Below, piece after piece: positions 7,741-15,959 of a DNA stretch of 27,170 bases (the first letter of the stretch is position 1; every line of letters begins with the position of its first letter). The notes beneath the pieces are model-generated. The model ran no database searches. It was not told the DNA's origin and was given only the letters and a program-made list of their open reading frames with translations. The position numbers and the translations under genes were made by a program. The DNA is taken from positions 1 through 27,170 of the forward strand of contig JAXMLJ010000118.1 of assembly GCA_034368805.1 (NCBI GenBank), given 5' to 3'. The stretch is from UBA2272 sp034368805. Lineage in GTDB: Bacteria > Actinomycetota > Coriobacteriia > Anaerosomatales > Anaerosomataceae.

Positions 7741-7749
7741 CTCCTCTCC
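7741..7749 (-). promoter_or_regulatory. Ribosome binding site that fixes the GlmL-like start
   Basis: On the minus strand GGAGAGGAG stands seven bases before GTG at 7733. It lies inside the longer open frame that begins with TTG at 7760, so it argues for the shorter protein. Confidence 0.6.
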
Positions 7750-7812
7750 GGTCGGGCCAATCATCGCACGGGCGAGCACGGCTCGGCCAACCACGGGAGC
7801 GGTACGAGGAGC

Positions 7813-8577
7813 CTACGACGACGACGCGAGCGGCACCACGAGCGGCACATCGCCGACAGACGTCACGCTCACGGGCACCCCGTAGACGTGCGAGACGTTC
7901 TCCGACGTCACGACCTCCGGCCCGCCGCAGGCGTGAACGCGCCCGTCGGCGAGGAAGCAGAACCGGTCGGCGAAGCGGAGCGCCAGGTTGAGGTCGTGCA
8001 TCACCGCGATGACGGCAACGCCCTGCGCCAAGGTGACACGCTTGACGGTGGCCAGCACGTCGAGCTGGTTGCGCAGGTCCAGGCTCGAAGTGGGCTCATC
8101 GAGCAGGAGCACCCGCGGCTCCTGCGCGAGCGCGCGGGCGATCACGGTCTTCTGTAACTCGCCGCCGGAAAGCTCGTCGATCGGCCGCATCGCGAGACCC
8201 TCGAGACCCAGCTCGGCCAGCACGCGCTCCACCACGTGGTGGTCTTCGTGAGAAGCGTCCCACGTGATGTGCGGGGTCCGGCCAACGAGCACCGCGTCGT
8301 ACACGGTCATGTGGCTCGCCTCGGTGCGCTGCGGCACGTAGCCGACGTTCCGCGCACGTTCGCTGCTACCGAGCGCGTGCACGTCGCGCTCGTCCAGATA
8401 GACCGCGCCGGTGTGTGGTCGGACGATGCGCGTGATGCACCGGAGCAGCGTGGACTTGCCGGCGCCGTTGTTGCCGAGCACCGCAAGGAACTCCCCGGGC
8501 CCGACGGAGAAGTCCACGCCGTCGAGCACGGGGACGCTGCGATAGGCGAACGTGACACCCTCGACACGGAGCATCAT
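7813..8577 (-). CDS. ABC transporter ATPase, FecE/BtuD type
   Basis: A 254-aa cytoplasmic ATP-binding subunit. Walker A is GNNGAGKST, the signature is LSGGELQKTVIARAL, Walker B is VLLLDEPTSSLD, and the switch histidine is in VIAVMHDLN, all in the usual order for importers of iron-siderophores, haem or cobalamin. The ATG at 8577 overlaps the permease stop (ATGA), which settles the start although the open frame continues much further upstream. It is the third gene of a binding protein-permease-ATPase operon. Sequence of the ATPase does not reveal the substrate. Proximity to B12-dependent mutase genes makes corrinoid one candidate; proximity to FmdE and an AOR gene makes a metal or metallophore another. 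Confidence 0.92.
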   Translation of the reverse strand: MMLRVEGVTFAYRSVPVLDGVDFSVGPGEFLAVLGNNGAGKSTLLRCITRIVRPHTGAVYLDERDVHALGSSERARNVGYVPQRTEASHMTVYDAVLVGRTPHITWDASHEDHHVVERVLAELGLEGLAMRPIDELSGGELQKTVIARALAQEPRVLLLDEPTSSLDLRNQLDVLATVKRVTLAQGVAVIAVMHDLNLALRFADRFCFLADGRVHACGGPEVVTSENVSHVYGVPVSVTSVGDVPLVVPLASSS

Positions 8578-9647
8578 GCCGACCGCCTCCCGGCCACGAG
8601 CAGGTACAGGAACAGCGGGGCCCCGAGAAAAGACGTGATGGCGCCCACCGGGAGCACCACCGGCGAGATGAGCGTCCGGCCCACCGTGTCGGCCACGAGC
8701 AGCAGCAGCGCGCCGGCCGCCGCCGACGCCGGTAGCAAGAAGCGGTGGTCGCTTCCCATCACGCGCCGCACGAGGTGTGGGCCCACCAGCCCGATGAACC
8801 CGATGATCCCGAGAAACGCGACGATCACGGCTGTGGCAAGCGACGCCACGAGCATGCCGAGCAGCCGCACGCGCTCCACCTCCACGCCCAGCCCGTGCGC
8901 CGACTCGGCGCCGGTCTCGAGCGCGTTGTAGTCCCAGCGGTGCCACAGGAAGTACGCGCCGCACGCAGCGACCACAGCGGCCATCACACCCACGTCGCGC
9001 CAGGCGGCCCGACCGAGGTCGCCGAACGTCCAGAAGACCACGGCCGCGACCTGTGTGTCCTCGGCGAAGTACTGCATGAGCGCCGTGGCGGCCGAGAAGA
9101 GCGCGCCGAGCGCCACGCCGGCGAGCACGATGGTCTCCGGCGTGGCGCCGCGCGTGCGGGAGATCGCGAGCACGGCGAGCGTGGCGGCCATCGCGCCGGC
9201 GAAGGCGAAACCGGCTACGGACCACACGTTGGAGATGCGCACCGCATCGGCCGCGGCGGTCCCGGTCATGCCGGCGCCGAAGCCGATGATGGCGAGCGCG
9301 GCGCCGAAGGCCGCGCCCTGCGAGATGCCGAGCGTGAAGGGCGAGGCAAGCGGGTTGCGTAGCACGCCCTGCATGACCGCGCCGGATATCGCAAGCCCGA
9401 TGCCTGCCACGATCGCCGCGACCACCCTCGGCATCCGGATGTTCCAGACGATGAGCGACGTGGCCTCCTCACCCGAGCCCGCCAGCGCGCGGAGCACTTC
9501 GGCCACCGAGAGTCCGGCCGAGCCCGCCTGCACCGCGTAGACGGCCGCAAGTGCAACTGCCAGGACGAGCCCGGCGGTCACCGCGACCTTGCGCCGCGTG
9601 TAGGCAGCGTATCGCGTGCGATACGCGTGTTCGTGCGACACGATCAC
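8574..9647 (-). CDS. ABC transporter permease, FecCD family
   Basis: A 357-aa integral membrane protein with about ten hydrophobic helices. Characteristic FecCD/BtuC stretches are seen: IRMPRVVAAIVAGIGLAISG, GAVMQGVLRNPLASPFTLGI, FLGIIGFIGLVGPHLVR and LPVGAITSFLGAPLFLYLL near the end. The conserved GFIGLVGPH region contains the cytoplasmic coupling segment to the ATPase. It starts with GTG at 9647, overlapping the binding-protein stop (GTGA), and overlaps the ATPase start at its other end, so three transporter genes are translationally coupled. It forms the membrane channel for substrate delivered by the lipoprotein encoded just upstream. Confidence 0.92.
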   Translation of the reverse strand: MIVSHEHAYRTRYAAYTRRKVAVTAGLVLAVALAAVYAVQAGSAGLSVAEVLRALAGSGEEATSLIVWNIRMPRVVAAIVAGIGLAISGAVMQGVLRNPLASPFTLGISQGAAFGAALAIIGFGAGMTGTAAADAVRISNVWSVAGFAFAGAMAATLAVLAISRTRGATPETIVLAGVALGALFSAATALMQYFAEDTQVAAVVFWTFGDLGRAAWRDVGVMAAVVAACGAYFLWHRWDYNALETGAESAHGLGVEVERVRLLGMLVASLATAVIVAFLGIIGFIGLVGPHLVRRVMGSDHRFLLPASAAAGALLLLVADTVGRTLISPVVLPVGAITSFLGAPLFLYLLVAGRRSA

Positions 9648-10870
9648 TCCCCGCCGAGAAGGTCGATGGCGCCGAAGCCCTGCCCGTAGATGGCGGCCAG
9701 GCGCTCGTAGACCGGCTCACCGACGAGCACGGTGGCGATCTCGTCGGCCTTGGCTGCCGGGTCGATGTCCGCGAAGCGCTCCGGGAACAGGACGGTGCCG
9801 GCGAAGTACGCGTCGGCGAGCGCGATCTCAACGTTGGTGGAGTAGTTGTTGAAGGGCAGCTGCGCGTACACGCGCCCCTCGCGCGCGGCTGACAGGCCCT
9901 CGTAGAACCCGCGGTCGGCGGCGACGTCCTCGCGCACGAGCGAGAGTCCGCCGAGGTCCAGGAAGACGTGCGCGGGGTCCCACACGACGAGCTGCTCGCG
10001 ATCGATCATCACCGAACCGGGCTGCTCGAGGTCACCCGCGACGTTGGCCGCCCCGATGGCGGCAAACGGCAGGTACTTCGGCTGCGTACTCTCGATGCCC
10101 CGCGCGCCCTTGAAGCCGAGCGCGCCCACGTATGCCGTGGCCCTTTCGGCATCCGGCACGTCTGCCGTGCGCTCCGAGAGGTCCGCGAGCGCGCCCCGCA
10201 CGTACGCCACGACCTCGGCAGCGCGCTCCGATGTGCCGAGCACCTCGCCGACGAGCTCCATCGACGTGAAGAACGGCTCGTCGAGAGTGCCGGGGTTCCC
10301 GTAGCTGACGACCAGGACGGGAACACCCGTCGCGGCCTGGAGCTTATCGGCAGCCTCACCGTCGACGATCTGCGCGATGAAGATGACGTCCGGGGCAGCG
10401 CCGAGCAGCCGCTCGGCGTCCGGGGTGGAGTCGGGACCGCCCGCACCTATCACCGGCAGCTCGAGCAGGTCGGGATTCGCGAGCGTGTACGGCCGCGCGA
10501 CCGGCGGCCGGGTCTCGAACTCCTCGATGCCTACCATGCGCCCGGCGCCGCCCGCGTAGACGACGAGCCGAAGCGACCCCGGGCCGACCGCCGCCACGCG
10601 CTCGACCGCACCCGGGACCGTCACCTCACGCCCGGCCAGGTCTGTCACGACGCGCTCGGAAGGCGCATCGGCGGCGGGAGTCTCGGGGGTCTCGGACGCC
10701 CCGGGCGCCAGCGGCGCGTCATCCGCACCACCCGTGCACCCGGCGAGCACCGCCAGGGCAAGTGCGAACGCCAGGGCCACGATGCGGACCCTGGCCACGG
10801 TAGTCGTGCGCTGCGCGCGCTTCTCCCGCTTCATGGCCGCGACCATAATCATGCGCTCCACAACCTTCAC
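9644..10870 (-). CDS. Substrate-binding lipoprotein of the ABC importer (PF01497 type)
   Basis: A periplasmic-binding-protein-like lipoprotein anchored outside the membrane. A basic stretch (KREKRAQRTTT) leads to a hydrophobic segment ending AVLAGC, a clear lipobox, followed by an acidic/Pro/Ala linker. The mature domain starts at VVTDLAGREVTVPGAVERV, the usual opening of iron-siderophore/cobalamin binding proteins, and continues with DVIFIAQ and a C-terminal lobe. The start is uncertain: GTG at 10870 has GGAGG five bases upstream, while ATGs at 10852 and 10834 would give a shorter, more typical signal peptide. All give the same mature protein. It begins about 37 bases after the FmdE gene. 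Ligand cannot be deduced; haem, corrinoid, siderophore or another metallophore all remain possible. Confidence 0.88.
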   Translation of the reverse strand: MKVVERMIMVAAMKREKRAQRTTTVARVRIVALAFALALAVLAGCTGGADDAPLAPGASETPETPAADAPSERVVTDLAGREVTVPGAVERVAAVGPGSLRLVVYAGGAGRMVGIEEFETRPPVARPYTLANPDLLELPVIGAGGPDSTPDAERLLGAAPDVIFIAQIVDGEAADKLQAATGVPVLVVSYGNPGTLDEPFFTSMELVGEVLGTSERAAEVVAYVRGALADLSERTADVPDAERATAYVGALGFKGARGIESTQPKYLPFAAIGAANVAGDLEQPGSVMIDREQLVVWDPAHVFLDLGGLSLVREDVAADRGFYEGLSAAREGRVYAQLPFNNYSTNVEIALADAYFAGTVLFPERFADIDPAAKADEIATVLVGEPVYERLAAIYGQGFGAIDLLGGE

Positions 10871-10907
10871 GTGCTCCTCCGATCCGATGACGCGCGTCAC
10901 CTCGGCG

Positions 10908-11642
10908 CTATGCGTTGATCTCCCAGCCGCGGCTGTAACGTGTAGAACACGGGATGCAGCACGATTCGCCGTCACGCACGCGGGCGCGCGGCTCCATGAC
11001 CGCCTCGCCGCACACCGCGCAGATGACCGAGTCGAACGCCCCCGCCTTCGGCGGCAGCTCCACGACGACCTCGGTCACCGTCCCGAACTCCCCGGCCGGC
11101 ATCTCGGCCAGCTCAAGGGCGCGCTCCACATGCCCCTGCCAGAACCGCGCGCGCTCCTCATCGGTGGCCTCGCCCGACATCACGCGGGTCTTGAGTGCCG
11201 TGCGCTCCGGATCCGGCTCGAGCGCGTCCGAGCGCATCGACACGCGCACGCCGCGCCCGTCGGCCCGCCGCACGAGCGTGAACACCTGCTTGCCGTAGTC
11301 ACGGTAGATCAGGTTGCCCTTGCCGAGCGTGCAGCCGGTGAGGTACTGGAACGCGTCGACGCCGCACGCGTCGGTCTCCACGATGCCCACAAGCTCCTCG
11401 TCGGCGCCGCGCTCCACACCGAGCCGCTCCATCGTCATCCGCGCCGCCCGATACCCGGTCGTGAGTCCCGGACAGAGGTGTCCGTGGAAGTCCACGGCCT
11501 CCCGGAAGTCGGCCGGCATCCGGTCGCGCACGCGCGGCTCCAGCCGCTCGGATGCGCGCGACGGTCCACGCTCGCTCGCCTTGCCGGCCCCGCTCGGCGC
11601 CGCACCGCTCATCGTCGCCTCGTCCGCCCTCGCGTCGCTCAT
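10908..11642 (-). CDS. FmdE-family protein with C-terminal zinc-ribbon-like cluster
   Basis: A 244-aa protein. FmdE was named from the molybdenum formylmethanofuran dehydrogenase operon, but the domain is widespread in non-methanogens, where its role is not settled. DFHGHLCPGL at about 51-60 is its hallmark; VETDACGVDAFQYLTGCTLGKGN follows as the second conserved, Cys-containing block. The C-terminus has CAVC at 208-211 and CCIPC at 228-232, spaced like a zinc ribbon. The first 45 residues are low-complexity and polar. ATG at 11642 has GAGGGGG five bases upstream. It heads the operon that continues into the ABC importer, so it probably handles or senses the imported metal or cofactor. Formylmethanofuran metabolism itself is unlikely, since no Fwd/Fmd catalytic subunits are present. 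Confidence 0.85.
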   Translation of the reverse strand: MSDARADEATMSGAAPSGAGKASERGPSRASERLEPRVRDRMPADFREAVDFHGHLCPGLTTGYRAARMTMERLGVERGADEELVGIVETDACGVDAFQYLTGCTLGKGNLIYRDYGKQVFTLVRRADGRGVRVSMRSDALEPDPERTALKTRVMSGEATDEERARFWQGHVERALELAEMPAGEFGTVTEVVVELPPKAGAFDSVICAVCGEAVMEPRARVRDGESCCIPCSTRYSRGWEINA

Positions 11643-11770
11643 CGAACCCCCTCGTCCACAGGCCGCCAGGCAATAGAAAAGACCACGGCGACGTCGTGTC
11701 GCGCGTGGCCTCGGATGGCCCTCGTGTGTTCAGTGCTCTCGATCGAACTCGGCGGAGCTCATGCCGCCCG

Positions 11771-11791
11771 GGTGCGCCTTCGTGGCGCACC
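11771..11791 (-). terminator. Perfect 8-bp hairpin downstream of oraE
   Basis: GGTGCGCC-TTCGT-GGCGCACC forms a perfect eight-base-pair stem with a five-base loop 29 bases beyond the oraE stop codon. No T-run follows on the minus strand, so intrinsic termination may be weak. It sits in the 178-base gap between oraE and the fmdE-like gene, where I see no other clear element and no cobalamin riboswitch. Confidence 0.45.
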
Positions 11792-11820
11792 GTCATGCTA
11801 GCCGAGCGCGGCGGCGAGCG

Positions 11821-14094
11821 TCAATCCGCCCACATGCGCATCGTCCGCACGATGAAGCTCGCCACGTCGATGCCCTTCGTGCGCCGCCCGAAGCCGGCGT
11901 CCATACCACTGGCGCGTGCGATCTCATCGGTCACCTGCGTGCCGCCGGAGATGAGGAGCAGCCGGTCGCGCACGCCCTTCTCCGCGGCGAGATCGGCAAG
12001 CTTGGCCATCATCTCGCGGTGCACATCGGCGTGCGTGATGATCGTGGAGATGAGCACGACGCTGGCGGCATGCTCGATAGCCGCATCGATCACCTTCTCG
12101 ATCGGGACGCTGGTGCCGAGATAGGTCACCGAGAAGCTCCACTTCTCGAGACCGCCGTGCTTGATGTCGATGATCTCGCGCATGCCCACGGAGTGCTCGT
12201 CGTTGCCGACGGTGGCCGCGATGACGCGCAGGTTCCGCTCGTGTACGAACTCGCGGATCTCCTCGTCGGTGAGCACCTCGGGCGGCTCGGGAATCACGAG
12301 CAGAGCCGGATCGATCGCCACCTCGAGACGACCCTTGAGCTCGATCAGCGTACCCTCGGCAGGATGCATGACGCGCTTGTGGATGACCTCGCAGTCCTCG
12401 AGATTCATCGCACGGCCGAGCTCGAGAGCGGCGGCCTCGGCCACGCGCTCGGCGGCGGGCAGGAACATCGTGACGGCCACGATGCCGTCGCCCGCCCACT
12501 CGACCTCGGGCTTGATGAGTCCCCGCTCGCGGAGTTCTGCAGTCTGTGTAAGCCGCGCGGCGGCGTTGTCGGTGGGATCGAGCTCGTCGGTGAAGGGAAC
12601 CTTGGCGTCGTCGCACAGCGTGCAGCCACCGACGAGATCGCAGGGCCGGACATCCGAGGACGTACCCGGCACGCTCGCCCCAAATCCGGCGAGCAACTCA
12701 AGATGGTTCTCGCCAAAGTGGTGGCACACCGGCGCGAGGTAGTCGTCGGCTCGAGGGACGATCGTGCCCTCGGCCACGCCACCGTCGGAGAGCCGGGCGA
12801 TACCGTCGTCATGGGTCTCCGGATACTCTCCCGAGTCCACGAAGTATGCCTTCTCCACGCCCGCGAAGTAACCGCCGTCTTCGAGCATAGCCTCGAGGAA
12901 CAGGACCGCGCGCTCCTTGATCTCGCGCACGCGCTCCCTGAGCTCAGGCGCCTCGCGGTCGACGTGCACCATCTCGCGCAGCCCGTCCATGCCGACAAGC
13001 GACTGCTTGGCGGTGTCCACCGCCGCCACGTTGTTGTAGTGCCACGGCACGTTCCGGCCCTCGTCGGGTGTGATCGTGGACTGGATATCCGCCGAGGTCA
13101 GCCGCGAGATAAGCAGGTTCATGACGTGTGCCACGGTCGCCTCGCGGCCGTCGGACTCCATGTAGCGCGTGTTCTGCTGCGCGCGCATCTTGTACCGGCC
13201 GAACAGGTCGCGCAGGGCAATGGCGTACGGCAGGTCCATCCGCATGCACGGCGCGGGAGCGGCATCGGGAGGCACCGTTGAAAGCGCGATGCCCTCGGCG
13301 GGCATGCCGACGGCCTCGGAGTATGCGCAGTTGATGGCGTGCTGGACCAGCAGCTCGGGCATCACCTTCCACGCCTTGACAGCCGTGGCGTTCGCGTTGT
13401 GTGCCCCGTCGATCTGCAGGATGCCGGCGGCCGCCATGACGTGCTTGGCCACGGCGGCATCGACGAACGACCGGTACATGTTGATGTTGCGGTAGAGCAC
13501 GTTGTACTGCGGATCCTGATGGGCGCCGTTGACGCCCTCCTCGGCGAACATGACCGCCATCTCGGGTCCCGCGACACCGCTCACGTAGCTGTGGAAGTTG
13601 ATCGGCCGGCCCACCTCGTCCTCGATCAGATCAAGGGCCCGGCGCGTGAGGCGCACCTGCTTGCGTGTGATGGCGATGCCGCCGACACCTTCCGGCGTGC
13701 CCTCGAGCAGCCCGTCCATGTGGCTTTGACCGGCGGTGCGGATGACCATGATGTGGTCGGCGCCATGCCATGCGGCCATGCGCATACGCCGGATGTCATC
13801 CTCGGGCCTGCCCGAGGCGATCTCGGTCGTGATGACGCAGTCGGGCTGCGGGTCGATGTCCTCGAAGTAGTGCGCGGCGGGCAGCGGCACGCTGCGCTCG
13901 AGCGGCTCGGCGGTCTCGTGGTAGGTGAACTCGTAGTGCCGCTGGTCGGGTACCTGCCGACGCCAGGTCCAGCTGCGCCGGCGCGGACGATAGTGCTCGA
14001 GACCCTCGAGGAGCGCTTCTACGTCGAGCTTCTCGCACGGGTCGAGTGGCGTATCGATAAGCGGCTTGCCGAAGCGGGCGTCGCGCACGCTCAT
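11821..14094 (-). CDS. oraE: D-ornithine 4,5-aminomutase, large subunit OraE
   Basis: A 757-aa catalytic subunit that uses adenosylcobalamin and PLP to turn D-ornithine into 2,4-diaminopentanoate. The N-terminal TIM-barrel region includes DCVITTEIASGRPEDDIRRM and GGIAITRKQVRLTRRALDLI. The C-terminal Rossmann domain has DEHSVG, the DxHxxG motif whose histidine (residue 634) replaces dimethylbenzimidazole as cobalt ligand. Eleven residues later, in IDIKHGG, Lys645 stands where the clostridial enzyme has its PLP-binding lysine (His618/Lys629 there). Downstream GLEKWSFSVTYLGTSVPIEKV and LLISGGTQVTDEIA complete the domain. Both cofactor residues are present, so the enzyme should be active. ATG overlaps the oraS stop (ATGA). 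Length matches the family. Very confident call. Confidence 0.95.
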   Translation of the reverse strand: MSVRDARFGKPLIDTPLDPCEKLDVEALLEGLEHYRPRRRSWTWRRQVPDQRHYEFTYHETAEPLERSVPLPAAHYFEDIDPQPDCVITTEIASGRPEDDIRRMRMAAWHGADHIMVIRTAGQSHMDGLLEGTPEGVGGIAITRKQVRLTRRALDLIEDEVGRPINFHSYVSGVAGPEMAVMFAEEGVNGAHQDPQYNVLYRNINMYRSFVDAAVAKHVMAAAGILQIDGAHNANATAVKAWKVMPELLVQHAINCAYSEAVGMPAEGIALSTVPPDAAPAPCMRMDLPYAIALRDLFGRYKMRAQQNTRYMESDGREATVAHVMNLLISRLTSADIQSTITPDEGRNVPWHYNNVAAVDTAKQSLVGMDGLREMVHVDREAPELRERVREIKERAVLFLEAMLEDGGYFAGVEKAYFVDSGEYPETHDDGIARLSDGGVAEGTIVPRADDYLAPVCHHFGENHLELLAGFGASVPGTSSDVRPCDLVGGCTLCDDAKVPFTDELDPTDNAAARLTQTAELRERGLIKPEVEWAGDGIVAVTMFLPAAERVAEAAALELGRAMNLEDCEVIHKRVMHPAEGTLIELKGRLEVAIDPALLVIPEPPEVLTDEEIREFVHERNLRVIAATVGNDEHSVGMREIIDIKHGGLEKWSFSVTYLGTSVPIEKVIDAAIEHAASVVLISTIITHADVHREMMAKLADLAAEKGVRDRLLLISGGTQVTDEIARASGMDAGFGRRTKGIDVASFIVRTMRMWAD

Positions 14095-14453
14095 CGGACA
14101 TCACCCCAGTGCGCCTCGACCACGTCCCAGCCCTCACCGGAAGCCAGGCGCCCGGCGGCGGCCGGCGCATCGACGTCCCACCCGCGCATCGCCACGAGCA
14201 CGACGTGCCCGGCCCCGTGGCCGAGCAGCCCGCGGGTCTCGCACTCGGCTACCACAGCCTTACAGGTGATCGAGTCGATACCCATGCGCATGAGCACGCT
14301 CCGCTCGATCGAGGGCGAGGTGTGGGTGCGCGCGAGTCCCACGAGCGGGCCGACGCACGCTCCGGCGAGTTCCCAGAACCGCGTCTGGAGCTCGGCGTCA
14401 CTCAGGCCCTGCAGGTGCTCGCGTGCCTGACTGAAGGTATCGGGTCGGGCCAT
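14091..14453 (-). CDS. oraS: D-ornithine 4,5-aminomutase, small subunit OraS
   Basis: A 120-aa partner of OraE, close to the usual OraS length. It begins MARPDTFSQAREHLQGLSD and includes RFWELAGACVGPLVGLARTHTSPSIERSVLMRMG, matching the family's helical, non-cofactor subunit. ATG at 14453 has GAGGAG five bases before it; the reading frame is open another 28 codons upstream, but that stretch contains the promoter and is not coding. Stop and oraE start overlap by ATGA, ensuring equal translation of the heterotetramer subunits. The candidate promoter about 70-95 bases upstream makes oraS the first gene of the transcript. Confidence 0.92.
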   Translation of the reverse strand: MARPDTFSQAREHLQGLSDAELQTRFWELAGACVGPLVGLARTHTSPSIERSVLMRMGIDSITCKAVVAECETRGLLGHGAGHVVLVAMRGWDVDAPAAAGRLASGEGWDVVEAHWGDVR

Positions 14454-14519
14454 CTGCGCTCCTCGGATCGGTATGCGCCCCGCGGCTGTGCTGATACAGA
14501 ACGCCTGCTGTTCGATGCA

Positions 14520-14548
14520 AGCATAGCGCACCACCACGCGCCGGTCAG
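14520..14548 (-). promoter_or_regulatory. Sigma-70-like promoter for oraS-oraE
   Basis: On the minus strand CTGACC (14548-14543) and TATGCT (14525-14520) are separated by exactly 17 bases. The implied start is near 14513, giving a leader of about 60 bases before oraS. It lies just downstream of the convergently read end of the permease gene's operon, so the mutase genes need not depend on read-through. Confidence 0.55.
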
Positions 14549-14571
14549 GAGTCCCCGGAGTCGGAGCGGCC

Positions 14572-15549
14572 CTAGCTTACGAGCCAGGGTGCGAGCAGAT
14601 TGAACGTATAGCCCGTGATGGTGATCGTCGTGAAGCCTATGGCGATGAAGATCGCTATCAGCTTGGGCTTCATCACCTTGCGCAGGATGATGAACTCGGG
14701 AGCCGATAGCCCCACCGTCGCCATCAGCAGGGCGATGACGGTGCCGATCGCCACACCCTTATCGGCAAGCACTGCCGCTACGGGTATCACCCCCGCGACA
14801 TTGCTGTAAAGCGGAATGCCGAACAAGACCGCGATCGGTACAGCGAAGGGGTTGCCCGGGCCGGCCCAGCGCGAGAGCAGCTCACCGGGCACGAAGCCGT
14901 GCATGAGTCCGCCGATAGCGATACCGATCACGACGAAAAGCCACACACGATGCAGGATGTCCTTGACCTCGGTCCAGGCGCCCCGGGCTCGCTGCGTGCG
15001 CGTCATCTCCGGGGGTGCGGCGTCAGCCATCCGGATCTTCCACACGTACTCCTCGATCTCGCCCTCGAGATGAAGACGGCCGAGGATGAAGCCGCCCACC
15101 ACCGCCACGATGATCCCGGACACGAAGTATGCCGCCGCGATCTTCCAGCCGAACAGAGCCACGAGAAGCGAGAGTGCGACCAGGTCGACCAGCGGGCTCG
15201 CGATCAGGAACGAGAACGTCACTCCGAGCGGCACGCCCGACTCGATGAAACCGATGAAGAGCGGCACCGCGGAACACGAGCAGAACGGCGTGATGACGCC
15301 GACCCCTGCGCCGATGAAGTTGCCGATCCACTCATGTTTGTGCGTGAGGTACTTCCGAGTCTTCTCGGGAGGGAAGTACGAGCGTACGAACGACACGACG
15401 AACACGATGACGGTCAACAACAAGAGGATCTTCGGCACGTCGTAGAAGAAGAAGTTGACCGCCGCGCCGATATGGCTGTCCGGAGAGAGTCCGATAAGAT
15501 CGTACGTTAAGCGGTCAGAGAGCCACTGCAGCGGCGCGAATACGTCCAC
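14572..15549 (-). CDS. ArsP/YraQ-type permease (PF03773 family)
   Basis: A 325-aa membrane protein with about eight to ten hydrophobic helices. VITPFCSCSAVPLFIGFIES near residue 90 is the family hallmark (conserved Pro and paired Cys), and a matching second half has FGIPLYSNVAGVIPVAAVL and LSAPEFIILRKVMK. Some members export organoarsenicals; others are of unknown substrate. A roughly 40-residue cytoplasmic loop (HLEGEIEEYVWKIRMADAAP onward) separates the halves. It starts three bases after the thioredoxin-like gene, a pairing seen widely in anaerobes. The Cys pair could be reduced by that protein. No arsR or arsC is in the window, so arsenic specificity is not proven. Confidence 0.82.
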   Translation of the reverse strand: MDVFAPLQWLSDRLTYDLIGLSPDSHIGAAVNFFFYDVPKILLLLTVIVFVVSFVRSYFPPEKTRKYLTHKHEWIGNFIGAGVGVITPFCSCSAVPLFIGFIESGVPLGVTFSFLIASPLVDLVALSLLVALFGWKIAAAYFVSGIIVAVVGGFILGRLHLEGEIEEYVWKIRMADAAPPEMTRTQRARGAWTEVKDILHRVWLFVVIGIAIGGLMHGFVPGELLSRWAGPGNPFAVPIAVLFGIPLYSNVAGVIPVAAVLADKGVAIGTVIALLMATVGLSAPEFIILRKVMKPKLIAIFIAIGFTTITITGYTFNLLAPWLVS

Positions 15550-15552
15550 GGA

Positions 15553-15792
15553 TTATCGCGCCCCCGCCAGGATGGTCTTGACCTCGTCGTACGATGGCAC
15601 GCGGCCGGCGACCTCGACCGACTCGTCGACAACGAGTCCGGGCGTCGACATGATGCCGAACGCCATGATGTCTGCGTAGTCGGTGACCTTGACGACCTCG
15701 GCCTCGATGCCGAGTTCCTCGGCCGCCTTCCTGGCAAGCCCCTCGAGCTTCTGGCAGTTCGTGCATCCCGAACCCAGGATCTTGATGACCAT
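15553..15792 (-). CDS. Small thioredoxin-like redox protein
   Basis: A 79-aa glutaredoxin/thioredoxin-fold protein of the 'redox-active disulfide protein' group. MVIKILGSGCTNCQKLEGL gives the first strand and a CTNC active site; GIMSTPGLVVDE holds the cis-proline. It lacks a signal peptide and should be cytoplasmic. AGGAAGGG precedes the ATG. It is co-transcribed with the permease, so it may reduce the permease's cysteines or the transported compound. The pairing is common, but the physiological role is not established. Confidence 0.85.
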   Translation of the reverse strand: MVIKILGSGCTNCQKLEGLARKAAEELGIEAEVVKVTDYADIMAFGIMSTPGLVVDESVEVAGRVPSYDEVKTILAGAR

Positions 15793-15829
15793 CTGTTTCG
15801 CCCTTCCTCGTCCAATCCATGCTCCACAC

Positions 15830-15851
15830 TAGTTCGATGTGCGTCGAAGTA
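15830..15851. promoter_or_regulatory. Candidate operator overlapping the thioredoxin/permease promoter
   Basis: TAGTTCGA-N6-TCGAAGTA is an inverted repeat with one mismatch per eight-base arm (core TTCGA-N6-TCGAA perfect). Its right arm runs into the -10 box of the minus-strand promoter. Site position suggests repression by a dimeric regulator; ArsR-family repressors bind sites of this general shape. No regulator gene is adjacent. Confidence 0.4.
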
Positions 15852-15876
15852 TATGCCCGAGACCGCAGGCGCGCAA
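15848..15876 (-). promoter_or_regulatory. Promoter for the thioredoxin-permease operon
   Basis: On the minus strand TTGCGC (15876-15871) and TATACT (15853-15848) are 17 bases apart. The -10 box is close to consensus and the -35 is weak, as often seen in regulated promoters. Confidence 0.45.
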
Positions 15877-15907
15877 GGGCGGTGCGGCCCGGCGGACCTC
15901 CCCCTTC

Positions 15908-15935
15908 TTTGCCGACGCTGTCTCGGGGGTAGAAT
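15908..15935 (+). promoter_or_regulatory. Candidate promoter for the Clp ATPase gene
   Basis: TAGAAT at 15930-15935 differs from the -10 consensus at one base. TTTGCC at 15908 (16-base spacer) is a plausible but weak -35. The implied start is about 20 bases before the ATG, leaving room for the ribosome site AGGGGG. Confidence 0.4.
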
Positions 15936-15959
15936 GGGTAGTGACGAAGGGGGCATCAC

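Noticed and set aside
5988..7991. A 667-codon plus-strand open frame
   Set aside because: Antisense to the GlmL-like gene and its neighbours, which have clear family motifs; this translation has none.
11643..11820. Cobalamin riboswitch upstream of the FmdE/ABC operon
   Set aside because: The gap is short and I find no B12-box-like element or the expected helices; only a simple hairpin is present.
11761..13281. A 506-codon plus-strand open frame
   Set aside because: Antisense to oraE, whose cofactor motifs are certain.
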